Below, in pieces: positions 46,270-54,254 of a stretch of DNA of 64,000 nt; position 1 is the first letter of the stretch, and each line of letters starts with the position of its first letter. The translations under genes and the position numbers were made by a program. Under the pieces are notes generated by a model. That model saw only the letters and a list, made by a program, of their open reading frames with translations, made no database searches and was not told the DNA's origin. Source of the DNA: Vibrio rotiferianus CAIM 577 = LMG 21460 (GTDB taxonomy: Bacteria; Pseudomonadota; Gammaproteobacteria; Enterobacterales; Vibrionaceae); contig NZ_APHW01000105.1 in NCBI RefSeq assembly GCF_002741985.1, positions 1 through 64,000 of the forward strand, written 5' to 3'.

Positions 46270-46338
46270 TGTTGATACAACCATAAAATGATATTTACAA
46301 CCATAAAGTGATATTTATCACAACCATAAATTGATATT
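46270..46338. repeat. Transposon right end with three TnsB binding repeats
   Basis: After TGTTGAT, three copies of ACAACCATAAAnTGATATT occur at 46277-46295, 46297-46315 and 46320-46338. They are nearly identical to the right-end repeats of Tn6677 as I remember them. The right end faces the protospacer, as in Tn7 and Tn6677. Confidence 0.93.
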
Positions 46339-46397
46339 GCCTATTCTTTGTCTAAACTTATGTAAGTTTACGACAATTTCATGAAAAGGCGATTTTT

Positions 46398-47090
46398 ATG
46401 CTCTGTCAATATGATAGTTTTTCTGAAGATATTACATTAGCGTTAGATAATGCTTTTCATAATCCTGCCCGGAAGTTGACTAAGTCTCGAGGTAAAAACA
46501 TACATCGCTATGCTAGTGCCAAGATGGGTAAAAGGGTTACTGTTGAGTCAGCTTTAGAGTGTGATGCCTGTTATCACTTCGATTTTGAAAAAGACATTAT
46601 TCGGTTTTGCTCTCAACCAATTAGATATTCATATTACTATAATGGCAAATGGCATACGTATGTGCCTGATTTCCTTGTACAGTTTGATACTGGTGAATAT
46701 GTTCTATACGAAATAAAGCCCGATGATATAGCATCTTCACCCGATTTTCTTGATGAGTGGAGCGCAAAGCAACAGGCTGCAGAGGAAATGGGTTTGGAAC
46801 TGGAGTTGGTTGAAGAGAAGCAGATAAGAAACAAGACATTGTTAAAGAATCTTAAGCTGATGTATAGGTATGCCTCAAGAGATTGCTTAACTGATACACA
46901 CAATTTGGTATTAAATATTCTCAGGGACAACGGCCCACAGTCGGCACAACATTTGATTCACAAGGCGGGCTTGACAAGGCGAGCAATTATGCCAGTACTT
47001 TGCAACTTGTTATCACGAAATTTGTTGGAAACCGAATTAGATTCTCCATTATCCCTTAAATCCGAATTCAAAGTAAATTGCTATGCCTAA
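46398..47090 (+). CDS. tnsA: TnsA endonuclease
   Basis: This 230-residue endonuclease cuts the 5' transposon strands, so that with TnsB the element moves by cut-and-paste. Catalytic residues are visible: Glu in VESALECD, Asp in YVPDFLV and the Glu-x-Lys in LYEIKPDD, the restriction-enzyme-like triad. The C-terminal part is a winged-helix region for TnsC contact. It begins 60 bp inside the right end and overlaps tnsB by 8 bp. Confidence 0.94.
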   Translation: MLCQYDSFSEDITLALDNAFHNPARKLTKSRGKNIHRYASAKMGKRVTVESALECDACYHFDFEKDIIRFCSQPIRYSYYYNGKWHTYVPDFLVQFDTGEYVLYEIKPDDIASSPDFLDEWSAKQQAAEEMGLELELVEEKQIRNKTLLKNLKLMYRYASRDCLTDTHNLVLNILRDNGPQSAQHLIHKAGLTRRAIMPVLCNLLSRNLLETELDSPLSLKSEFKVNCYA

Positions 47091-48909
47091 AAAATCATTT
47101 AGTAATTTTAATAGGAAAGCAAAGCTAGAAGTTTCAGACTATCAAGAAGATCTGGTCGATATTGATAGTTCTTTAAATGATGCTTTAGCAGAGGACATCA
47201 CATATAAAGACTTGACAGCTTTTCCTGATAAAGTTGCGAATGAAATTTCTTACCGGTTAAAGGTTCTTAAGTATTTAGGAAAAGAGTGTGACAAGATTAC
47301 TCCTAAAACCATTGAACCACATCGGGTCGAATTGCAAAGGTGCAATGACAAAAAAATCCCTAGTGCTATTACAATTTATAGGTGGTGGCTAAATTTTAGT
47401 CAGTCAGATTTTAATCCTACATGTCTAGCGCCTGATTTCAAAGGCCGAGGTAATAGAGAACCCAAAGTGCCAAAAATCGTTGACGCGCTGATGGAACAAG
47501 CTGTCGAGGGAGTTATCTCAGGTAAAAAAATTAATATTAGCTCAGCTTATCGTCGTGTTCGTAGGAAAGTTCGACAGTACAACGTGAAGAACGGGACTAA
47601 ACACAAGTACCCAAAGTATGAGTCACTAAGGAAAAGAGTCAACAAAAAGACCCCATTTGAAATTTTGTCTGCAAAAAAAGGGGTACGGGTAGCTAAACGA
47701 GAGTTTCGTAAGATGGGCAAAAAAATTCTTACGTCTTATGCCCTCGAAAGGGTGGAGGTGGATCATACTGTTTTGGACGTGTTCGTTGTACATGAAGAAT
47801 ATCGAATCCCTCTAGGAAGACCTTATCTCACACAGTTGGTCGATTGCTATAGTAAAGCTGTGGTTGGCTTTTATCTAGGATTTGAGCCACCGAGTTATGT
47901 TTCAGTTTCTTTAGCTTTAAAAAATGCGATACAGCGGAAAGACTCATTGTTGTCATCATACCCTTCTGTCAAAAATGAATGGTTGTGCTATGGGATTATG
48001 GATTTATTAGTTACTGATAACGGCAAAGAGTTTCTGTCAAAAGCATTTGATGCCGCGTGCGAGACTTTATTGATAACCGTCCATCAAAATAAAGTGGAAA
48101 CTCCAGATAACAAACCACACGTCGAACGCAATTATGGAACCGTCAATACTAATGTGTTAGATGATTTACCAGGGAAAGCATTTAGTCACTACATCCAGAG
48201 AGAAGGGTATGATTCAATTGGTGAAGCAACATTGACACTGAGTGAATTGAAAGAGGTATATCTTATTTGGTTAGTAGATAAATATCATAGAAAACCCAAC
48301 CAAAGAGGCACTAACTGCCCAAATGTGGCCTGGAAAAGAGGATGTGAGGAATGGGAACCAGAAGAGTTTACTGGTACAGCAGCCGAACTAGACTTCAAAT
48401 TCGCAATATTAGATAAAAAGAAACTGAATAAGTCTGGAATAACCGTCTATGTTGATTTGACGTACACTAGCGACCGTTTGGCTGAATATAGAGGACGTAA
48501 AGGAAATCATGTAGTTACATTTAAGTATAATCCCGAGTGTATGGGGCATATTTGGGTGTTAGATGAAGATGCCAATGAGTACTTTACAGTACCTGCTATT
48601 GATTACGAATACGCGAGTTCTATTTCTTTATGGCAGCACAAATTTAATATCAAATATCAAAGAAACTTAAACTCAGCGGATTATGATGAAGATGCTGAAA
48701 TTGACGCGGAAATACGAATGGAAGAAGTAGCAGAAGAATCTATAGTTAAAACCAAGAAAATTAGGAATAGGCGTCGTGGTGCTAGGTATCAAGAGAATAC
48801 TGAAAGGGCAAAATCTCAGAATCAAAAATCACTTGAAAAAGCAGAACAGGGGCATCATCAAGAAGAGGACGTTTATGACGAAAATGCTTGGGGTATTGAT
48901 TACTTATAA
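47083..48909 (+). CDS. tnsB: TnsB DDE transposase
   Basis: This 608-residue rve-family integrase joins the 3' transposon ends to target DNA. The N-terminal DNA-binding region is followed by the DDE core: Asp in VEVDHTVLDVF, Asp in LLVTDNGKEF and Glu in NKPHVERNYG. Then come the beta-barrel (Mu-type) domain and a charged C-terminal tail (EEDVYDENAWGIDYL), which in this class contacts TnsC. tnsC follows 14 bp later. Confidence 0.95.
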   Translation: MPKKSFSNFNRKAKLEVSDYQEDLVDIDSSLNDALAEDITYKDLTAFPDKVANEISYRLKVLKYLGKECDKITPKTIEPHRVELQRCNDKKIPSAITIYRWWLNFSQSDFNPTCLAPDFKGRGNREPKVPKIVDALMEQAVEGVISGKKINISSAYRRVRRKVRQYNVKNGTKHKYPKYESLRKRVNKKTPFEILSAKKGVRVAKREFRKMGKKILTSYALERVEVDHTVLDVFVVHEEYRIPLGRPYLTQLVDCYSKAVVGFYLGFEPPSYVSVSLALKNAIQRKDSLLSSYPSVKNEWLCYGIMDLLVTDNGKEFLSKAFDAACETLLITVHQNKVETPDNKPHVERNYGTVNTNVLDDLPGKAFSHYIQREGYDSIGEATLTLSELKEVYLIWLVDKYHRKPNQRGTNCPNVAWKRGCEEWEPEEFTGTAAELDFKFAILDKKKLNKSGITVYVDLTYTSDRLAEYRGRKGNHVVTFKYNPECMGHIWVLDEDANEYFTVPAIDYEYASSISLWQHKFNIKYQRNLNSADYDEDAEIDAEIRMEEVAEESIVKTKKIRNRRRGARYQENTERAKSQNQKSLEKAEQGHHQEEDVYDENAWGIDYL

Positions 48910-48923
48910 GGAAGTGATTTTAT

Positions 48924-49916
48924 ATGGACGATAGTAGGGACATTCGAATTGCTAGAGCAAAAAAAGCATTTGTTATAACTCCAAGCGTAGCTAAGGTTCT
49001 TAGGTATATGGATAGGTGCAGGGACTTTTCAGACATGGATTCCGAGCCTACTTGTATGATAGTTTATGGAGCGTCAGGAGTAGGTAAAACAACAATAATA
49101 AAAAAATATTTGAAGAAAAATGAGGGAGATTCCGATATTGATGGGGATACTATTCCAGTAGTTCATATAGAGCTGCCGGATAATGCGAAACCAGTCGATG
49201 CTGCAAGAGAATTGTTGTTGAAAATGGGGGACCCACTCGCCCTTTACGATACCGACCTGGCTAGGTTAACTAAAAGAATCGTTGAACTAATTCCAGCGTT
49301 AGGTGTTAAACTGATTATTATCGATGAGTTTCAGCATTTAGTTGAAGAATCATCAAATAAAATTCTTACGCAAGTTGGAAATTGGCTGAAAGGAATATTA
49401 AACAAGTCGAAGTGCCCAATCGTACTTTTTGGAATGCCATACTCTAAACTTGTATTGCAAGCAAACTCCCAGCTTCATGGTCGGTTCTCAATTCAATTCG
49501 ATTTGCGCCCCTTCAGTTATCAAGAAGGTGAGGGAACATTCAAAACATTTTTACAGCACCTTGATGAGGCATTACCATTTGAAAAACAAGCTGGTTTGGC
49601 TAACGAGGGGCTACAGAAAAAACTATATGCGTTTTCACAAGGCAATATGCGCTCTCTTCGGGACCTTATTTATCACGCATCGATTGAAGCTATCGATAAT
49701 CATCATGAGTCAATAACTAAGGATGATTTTCTTTTTGCGTCTCAGCTAACTTCCGGTAACAAGTCAACATTTTGGAAGAATCCATTCATAGAAGGCGTCA
49801 AAGTCACCAAAGATATGTTACGGTCGCCACCAAAGAGTATTGGGTGGGAAGACTACTATCAACAAAATAACAGTCGTAAAAAGAAAGGTAAAGGTCGACC
49901 GGATTTTTTTGATTAA
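48924..49916 (+). CDS. tnsC: TnsC AAA+ regulator
   Basis: This 330-residue ATPase bridges the target-bound Cascade-TniQ complex and TnsA/TnsB. Walker A is YGASGVGKTT, Walker B is LIIIDEFQHLV, and the sensor-like region is LFGMPYSKLVL. The length fits the short TnsC of I-F3 CASTs (about 330) rather than Tn7 TnsC (555). It is the last gene of tnsABC and is convergent with the helicase operon. Confidence 0.94.
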   Translation: MDDSRDIRIARAKKAFVITPSVAKVLRYMDRCRDFSDMDSEPTCMIVYGASGVGKTTIIKKYLKKNEGDSDIDGDTIPVVHIELPDNAKPVDAARELLLKMGDPLALYDTDLARLTKRIVELIPALGVKLIIIDEFQHLVEESSNKILTQVGNWLKGILNKSKCPIVLFGMPYSKLVLQANSQLHGRFSIQFDLRPFSYQEGEGTFKTFLQHLDEALPFEKQAGLANEGLQKKLYAFSQGNMRSLRDLIYHASIEAIDNHHESITKDDFLFASQLTSGNKSTFWKNPFIEGVKVTKDMLRSPPKSIGWEDYYQQNNSRKKKGKGRPDFFD

Positions 49917-49950
49917 TAATCTATCTATTAATTGGTTTTCGATTGCTATT

Positions 49951-51324
49951 CTAAATCCCAATAAACGCCTCAATAACCCGTTCTCTAAAATGCCCCAGAG
50001 TGAATGACCTATAAGGAATAGAATCTTCGCTACCAATTTGTACACTGGTATCGCAGGTGTTCCATTTCAATTCTCCTGATTTCACGGTGGTACTACCAGT
50101 AGCGGATGAGCTAGTTTCAAGTAATTGTAGGTCTTCTGATTCTTTGTCTTCAGGTTGTTTTACATAAAGGCAAGACTCAGGAATATCTTGCTCAATTTCT
50201 TCAGTAAATTTCACAAGGTTCTCTTCGGCAAAGGTATATAACCAAGCCTCTTGATTGTCGCCATCTGTGATTCTTAAAATACGTCCCAATACTTGGCGAA
50301 AATATAACTCAGTGCGGATATTGCTCAAATGGCAACAGACTTGTAGCCTTGGTATGTCAGTTCCCTCACTGATCATTCCAATACTGATAATCCAGGGTGA
50401 ATAACCATTTTTAAATTGATTAATAATGCTTTGAGCATTCGGGTCATGATAAGAAACCATCATGCTGGGTTGCTTTAATTGTTCGTTAAGAGTCGTTTGA
50501 ATTTGTCTTGCGTGTACTACGGACGAAGCAACGATAAGCCCTGCAGCATTGTGATTTGTCGATCTAATCGAATGTAACTTATCTACCGAAAGCTTGAGAA
50601 TATGAGCTAATGCATCACTATCTTCTAATATGCTGGAATAACTGATCTTTTGTTCTTTAAATAAGGCCTGAATAGAAGCGTAAGATTTACGTTCATCTGG
50701 GCTGGTATATTGCAGCTGTTCGTTATCAACTAACACCAGTTTCGGCTTACGACATACTTTGTCAAAAATAGCCTGCTCTAAGGTGTACTGAAAATCACAG
50801 ATGATTTTTCCTTCGGGATCGCTATATGAACTGAGTGATATTGGCAGGCTATCTGAGCGCCAAGGCGTGCCTGTAAGTGCTAATGTGTATGTGGCTGCTT
50901 TCTGAACCTTTAAAATAATCTGTTCACCCCAAGCATTGGCTTCAGATAGTGTCTCTCCTGAACAATGGTGGATTTCATCGAATATCGCTAACACTCTATA
51001 CTTTGAAACCGTTTCCCAAAACTGTTCATCAAGATATTGAATAGCTTGATAAGTAAGTGAGGTTCCTAATGAACCTAGTTTTCCATTAAACGGGCATTTT
51101 AATATGCGGGCAAAGGTTTCTGTAAATCCGTTTGCAACATTTACTGACGGTGAAAAACAAATGATCAGATCAATCATATTCTCATCTAATAATAGTTTGC
51201 TTACGTGGGCAGCCATTACAGTTTTACCAGCTCCGGGAGTCGCTTGAGTAAGGAAGTGTTTGTTACCTGATTTGTATTTTTCTAAGGCTAGTCTGATACA
51301 GTTAGATTGCCACTTACGAAGCAT
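49951..51324 (-). CDS. DEAD/DEAH-box (SF2) helicase, cargo
   Basis: This is a 457-residue SF2 helicase. Motif I is QATPGAGKTVMAA, motif II IFDEIHHCS, motif III LALTGTPWRSD and motif VI RQVLGRILRI. The arrangement resembles the helicase part of type I/III restriction subunits and stand-alone defence helicases, without a nuclease domain. Its start overlaps the stop of the upstream 181-residue gene by 1 bp. It probably acts in defence or element maintenance (inference). It is transcribed from a promoter overlapped by an Xre operator. Confidence 0.85.
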   Translation of the reverse strand: MLRKWQSNCIRLALEKYKSGNKHFLTQATPGAGKTVMAAHVSKLLLDENMIDLIICFSPSVNVANGFTETFARILKCPFNGKLGSLGTSLTYQAIQYLDEQFWETVSKYRVLAIFDEIHHCSGETLSEANAWGEQIILKVQKAATYTLALTGTPWRSDSLPISLSSYSDPEGKIICDFQYTLEQAIFDKVCRKPKLVLVDNEQLQYTSPDERKSYASIQALFKEQKISYSSILEDSDALAHILKLSVDKLHSIRSTNHNAAGLIVASSVVHARQIQTTLNEQLKQPSMMVSYHDPNAQSIINQFKNGYSPWIISIGMISEGTDIPRLQVCCHLSNIRTELYFRQVLGRILRITDGDNQEAWLYTFAEENLVKFTEEIEQDIPESCLYVKQPEDKESEDLQLLETSSSATGSTTVKSGELKWNTCDTSVQIGSEDSIPYRSFTLGHFRERVIEAFIGI

Positions 51325-51869
51325 TAAGCAGCCTCCGATTGGAGTAGTTCTATTGTTTTCGTTATAGCGGTTATCTGACCGGTTAAAGTTGCAGAATGCT
51401 GTGTTGACTCTTTATGCAGTTTACTTACCTTTTCCTGAGCCTGTGGAAATTTTTCCATAATTGAACGATATTCGTCCATCTCAGCTATCAGTATCGCTAG
51501 CTCCGCATTAAGTCGGCTTCTTATTTTCTCTAGTTCACTTAGATAGAGACTAGGTTTCAACATATTGGGAATGCTAGCTTTATTTCTGTTTTGGTCTTCA
51601 TTCGTTTCAAGCATTTTAAGATTGGATTGACCAAACAACGGAGTCTTACGAAAGACTTTATTACGATGGGTTCCCGTGCTCGTTAATAGTCCTTGCTTAA
51701 CCATTGCATTTAGCTGCCTAGATACAAGTGAACGTACATTGTCTTTGTTTTTAATTTGCATACTAGACGCTAACAGTAGATCTCGAATTTCGGGAATTTG
51801 AAATTCCTCCATGTCAGGTTGAATTAGGATATCAATGATGTCTGGGTGAACAGTAAAGACTTTTGACAC
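51324..51869 (-). CDS. Winged-helix plus coiled-coil protein, partner of the helicase
   Basis: This 181-residue protein is of unknown family. The N-terminal 80 residues read as a winged helix (IRDLLLASS, VRSLVSRQLNAMVKQGLLTSTG). The C-terminal part (about 100-180) is a charged coiled coil (LEKIRSRLNAELAILIAEMDEY and on). It probably binds DNA and partners the helicase, with which it is translationally coupled. The promoter 40 bp upstream carries an Xre operator on its -10 box. Confidence 0.6.
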   Translation of the reverse strand: MSKVFTVHPDIIDILIQPDMEEFQIPEIRDLLLASSMQIKNKDNVRSLVSRQLNAMVKQGLLTSTGTHRNKVFRKTPLFGQSNLKMLETNEDQNRNKASIPNMLKPSLYLSELEKIRSRLNAELAILIAEMDEYRSIMEKFPQAQEKVSKLHKESTQHSATLTGQITAITKTIELLQSEAA

Positions 51870-51911
51870 GTATAAACTCTCAGCAATTGATAAGAATAGT
51901 TAAAATTAAAT

Positions 51912-51927
51912 ACGGATTATAGTCCGT
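51912..51927. promoter_or_regulatory. Xre operator 1, on the helicase-operon promoter and before xre
   Basis: The dyad ACGGA-TTATAG-TCCGT lies here. On the minus strand it contains TATAAT (51916-51921), with TTGCTG (51939-51944) exactly 17 bp upstream: a near-consensus sigma-70 promoter for the 51869/51324 gene pair. xre starts 52 bp to the right on the other strand, so autoregulation is likely too. Confidence 0.75.
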
Positions 51928-51979
51928 GGTAATGTATGCAGCAAGAACCGATAGTCTTTCTTTTTAATGTACGTTTGAA

Positions 51980-52186
51980 ATGAAAGACTTAGCGAAAAAA
52001 TTTGGTCACAATGTCCGCTCTATGCGGAAAGACAAAGGTATTTCACAGGATAAATTGGCTTTAACGGCTGACATTGATCGTAGCTATGTAGGACGAATTG
52101 AGCGAGGTGAAGTGAACATCACACTAGAGAAAGTCTATCAGATTGCAACGGTTCTTGGTTGCGATGTTCGAGAGCTTTTGCCGTAA
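51980..52186 (+). CDS. xre: Small Xre-family regulator of the CAST
   Basis: This 68-residue protein is almost entirely one Cro/C1-type helix-turn-helix (ISQDKLALTADIDRSYVGRIERGEVN), similar in size and pattern to restriction-modification controller (C) proteins. It is encoded next to the homing guide and convergent with it. In I-F3 CASTs, adjacent Xre proteins are known to control the homing guide. Three matching operators in the element are its likely targets. The ribosome site is weak (TTTGAA). Confidence 0.85.
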   Translation: MKDLAKKFGHNVRSMRKDKGISQDKLALTADIDRSYVGRIERGEVNITLEKVYQIATVLGCDVRELLP

Positions 52187-52215
52187 GAAAATTGGTAAAA
52201 GCTCCGCTGTTGTTG

Positions 52216-52303
52216 ATTTGATAGTCTACCTATTCGGCAGTATTCGTTTTTTGGCAGAGCGGGAGATGTAAATTTATTATCAGCTACTTTGCAGTAGTAG
52301 TGA
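52216..52303 (-). CRISPR. Atypical repeat-spacer-repeat unit: homing guide against yciA
   Basis: Read on the minus strand: atypical repeat 52303-52276 (stem CTACT / AGTAG, GCAA loop, then GCTGATAAT), a 32-base spacer 52275-52244, and terminal repeat 52243-52216 (stem CTGCC / GGTAG). The spacer matches yciA at 46186-46218. The repeat diverges from the array repeat outside the stem, as reported for homing guides of I-F3 CASTs. Its promoter -10 overlaps an Xre operator. Confidence 0.85.
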
Positions 52304-52318
52304 GGATTATAGTCCTCA
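52301..52318. promoter_or_regulatory. Xre operator 2, on the homing-guide promoter
   Basis: The dyad TGAGGA-TTATAG-TCCTCA lies here. On the minus strand it contains TATAAT (52306-52311), with TTGCTT (52329-52334) 17 bp upstream. Transcription would start near 52299, inside the atypical repeat, so the guide RNA would have almost no leader. Confidence 0.8.
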
Positions 52319-52381
52319 TATTAAGCTAAAGCAAACAGCTAAAGAGTTAGCTGTTTGGAGATGGTAATAGTATTGATTTTT

Positions 52382-52469
52382 TAAAGATATCTACCTATTC
52401 GGCAGTGTGTAACCATTTGATGGAATTGAACATTGTGTATCATTATCAGCTACCTATGCGGTAGTACAC
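52382..52469 (-). CRISPR. Main CRISPR array, one spacer
   Basis: Read on the minus strand downstream of cas6: repeat 52469-52442 (stem CTACC / GGTAG, handle CTGATAAT), spacer 52441-52410 (32 bases, starting GATACACAATG), and a degenerate terminal repeat 52409-52382 with the stem CTGCC / GGTAG. Repeat length 28 and the stem match the Tn6677 repeat as I recall it. The spacer has no match that I noticed in the window. Confidence 0.85.
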
Positions 52470-52608
52470 TATTATCGATTTAATTATAGTTCATGAACAC
52501 ATGAACATCAGTTAGTTAATGTTTATTCTACTAATTTACCCTTTTAAACCTAATGCTACGTTATAGGCTTTAAAATCAATAGGTTATGAAGAGGGTTTAG
52601 AAGTAAGG

Positions 52609-53205
52609 TTAAATCAAAGGTACAACCTGTAATGAGTTATCTGTATTGCCTAGCCCATAACTGCTAAACTTTCCTGTGCTTAAAGTATCTTCTAACTGTT
52701 CCATTTGTATATTTAGTCGGAACCCATTGCCACCGCTACTATTTTCTTCAAGTGAGTGGTAATTATGGAACGCGTGAGTAGTGTTTTGGGAATAATTCGC
52801 TGGTTCAAATATCTCGCCACGTTCTAACGCTCTTCTTTCAAGTCGCTTTAGTTCTCTTGCTTGGCCCGCAGGTGTGGCTTTGTCTATAGATTGTTTACGC
52901 CTAAATAGAGCGTAGGAACAATCGTCTGGGACGATTTGAGCTGTAGATATACTGAAGTAGCCAAGTTTTGTCATTTGTGTGAAATACCTTCGTGACAACA
53001 AAAAATCCAATTCCATTTTGTTGGTACTAACGAATGTTATTTTTTGTCCCACTGTTTCTTGGTTCCAGAGTGGGAATGAGATACCAATTGACCTAGTTTT
53101 GTATTCATAATTAAAAGAATGTAATTCCTTCAAACACTTAGCAGCTATAGCTTCATTGTTTCTATATTCAGGTAAAAAGGTGATAGTTTTATAGTACCAA
53201 TCCAA
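52609..53205 (-). CDS. cas6: Cas6 (Cas6f-type crRNA endonuclease)
   Basis: This 198-residue protein processes the array and guide transcripts and stays bound to the 3' hairpin. Length and position fit Cas6f. The N-terminus DWYYKTITFLPEYRNNEAIAA matches the family, with a C-terminal region rich in Ser, Asn and Gly. It is the last gene of tniQ-cas8/5-cas7-cas6 and lies 2 bp after cas7. Catalytic residues could not be assigned with certainty by eye. Confidence 0.9.
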   Translation of the reverse strand: MDWYYKTITFLPEYRNNEAIAAKCLKELHSFNYEYKTRSIGISFPLWNQETVGQKITFVSTNKMELDFLLSRRYFTQMTKLGYFSISTAQIVPDDCSYALFRRKQSIDKATPAGQARELKRLERRALERGEIFEPANYSQNTTHAFHNYHSLEENSSGGNGFRLNIQMEQLEDTLSTGKFSSYGLGNTDNSLQVVPLI

Positions 53206-53207
53206 GT

Positions 53208-54254
53208 TTAGCTTCCTTTTCGTTGAAGTAGCCCGCCTTTAATTAGGTTTGCTACAACAAAATGCAGGTCATTAATTGTTTCATCAGATAACACATCTCC
53301 GGCATCAAGCTGTTCGACATATTCATCGGCTCGCTGCAAAAGCGTAAATAAATCTTTTCCGGTATTTGGGTGACGATAACAGTAAACATCTTCCTTATGC
53401 GCTCCATAGTGACTGATACGTAATGGTTCTTCTGCATCCGGATGATACCAGTCGTCAATAGTGGCTATTGCCGCTCCTGTTTTATAGCAACCTAGTATAG
53501 GGCTTTTCTCTCCGCATACTTCAGTTTTTTGGTAAATGCGATTTTTTTCTCCTTGGATGGATTCCTTGAACACTTGGCTAGGATAAATGGGGGCGTTTTT
53601 GCCTAAACGAAATGTGGCGTTGACTTCGAAAATACAGAGTCCATTTGGTTTGGAAAAAGCGTCGGTGATCAACTTAATTAAAGCCTCCCAGTCTTCATGA
53701 TCCCTGAACTTATTAATATCAGTATAGTTTCTTCGTATGTCGTTGAACGAGATAATGACTTCCTCGTCTTTCCATGGCCATGGTTTAATACTGATTGATG
53801 TAGAGTATGTGCGTTCGTTATTTCTCCAAAGCCACCTACCATTACAAATATTTTCGAGGAATCGGGTGGCTAGTTCCTCCCAACCTACTTTTTGCTCATA
53901 GAGCTCAATTAACTGAATCAGGGTTCGTTTTACTTGTGGATCGGAACATTTGAATGGTTTACGAAGACTCGAGGCAAATGAAACAGAAAATTCGCACTCA
54001 ATACTCTCTGCACCGTAAGGCACACAACAATAGTCGATTTCGTGTGGGTTACCATGGGCTAAAGAATATTCGGTGACATCCTCATTAATTTCATCATCGT
54101 TTTTATATGCAGATGATGTACCTTCTTTCCTACCTAGTGCTGTTCGGCTGGAGTACGGGAGTGGTGTTCTCTTGCCGTTAGGCCAGTTAACAAAAAATAC
54201 AGTATCAGAAGGGTCGATAGATCTCATATAAGACAAGCTATTAGGAAGCTTCAT
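53208..54254 (-). CDS. cas7: Cas7 (Csy3-like Cascade backbone)
   Basis: This 348-residue protein forms the filament that binds the crRNA spacer. I start at ATG 54254 because MKLPNSLSYMRSIDPSDTVFF aligns with the start of Tn6677 Cas7; a longer frame to 54338 extends into cas8/5. Other matching blocks are GNPHEIDYCCVPYGAESIEC, GAAIATIDDWY and TINDLHFVVANLIKGGLLQ. The start overlaps the cas8/5 end by 14 bp. Confidence 0.93.
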   Translation of the reverse strand: MKLPNSLSYMRSIDPSDTVFFVNWPNGKRTPLPYSSRTALGRKEGTSSAYKNDDEINEDVTEYSLAHGNPHEIDYCCVPYGAESIECEFSVSFASSLRKPFKCSDPQVKRTLIQLIELYEQKVGWEELATRFLENICNGRWLWRNNERTYSTSISIKPWPWKDEEVIISFNDIRRNYTDINKFRDHEDWEALIKLITDAFSKPNGLCIFEVNATFRLGKNAPIYPSQVFKESIQGEKNRIYQKTEVCGEKSPILGCYKTGAAIATIDDWYHPDAEEPLRISHYGAHKEDVYCYRHPNTGKDLFTLLQRADEYVEQLDAGDVLSDETINDLHFVVANLIKGGLLQRKGS

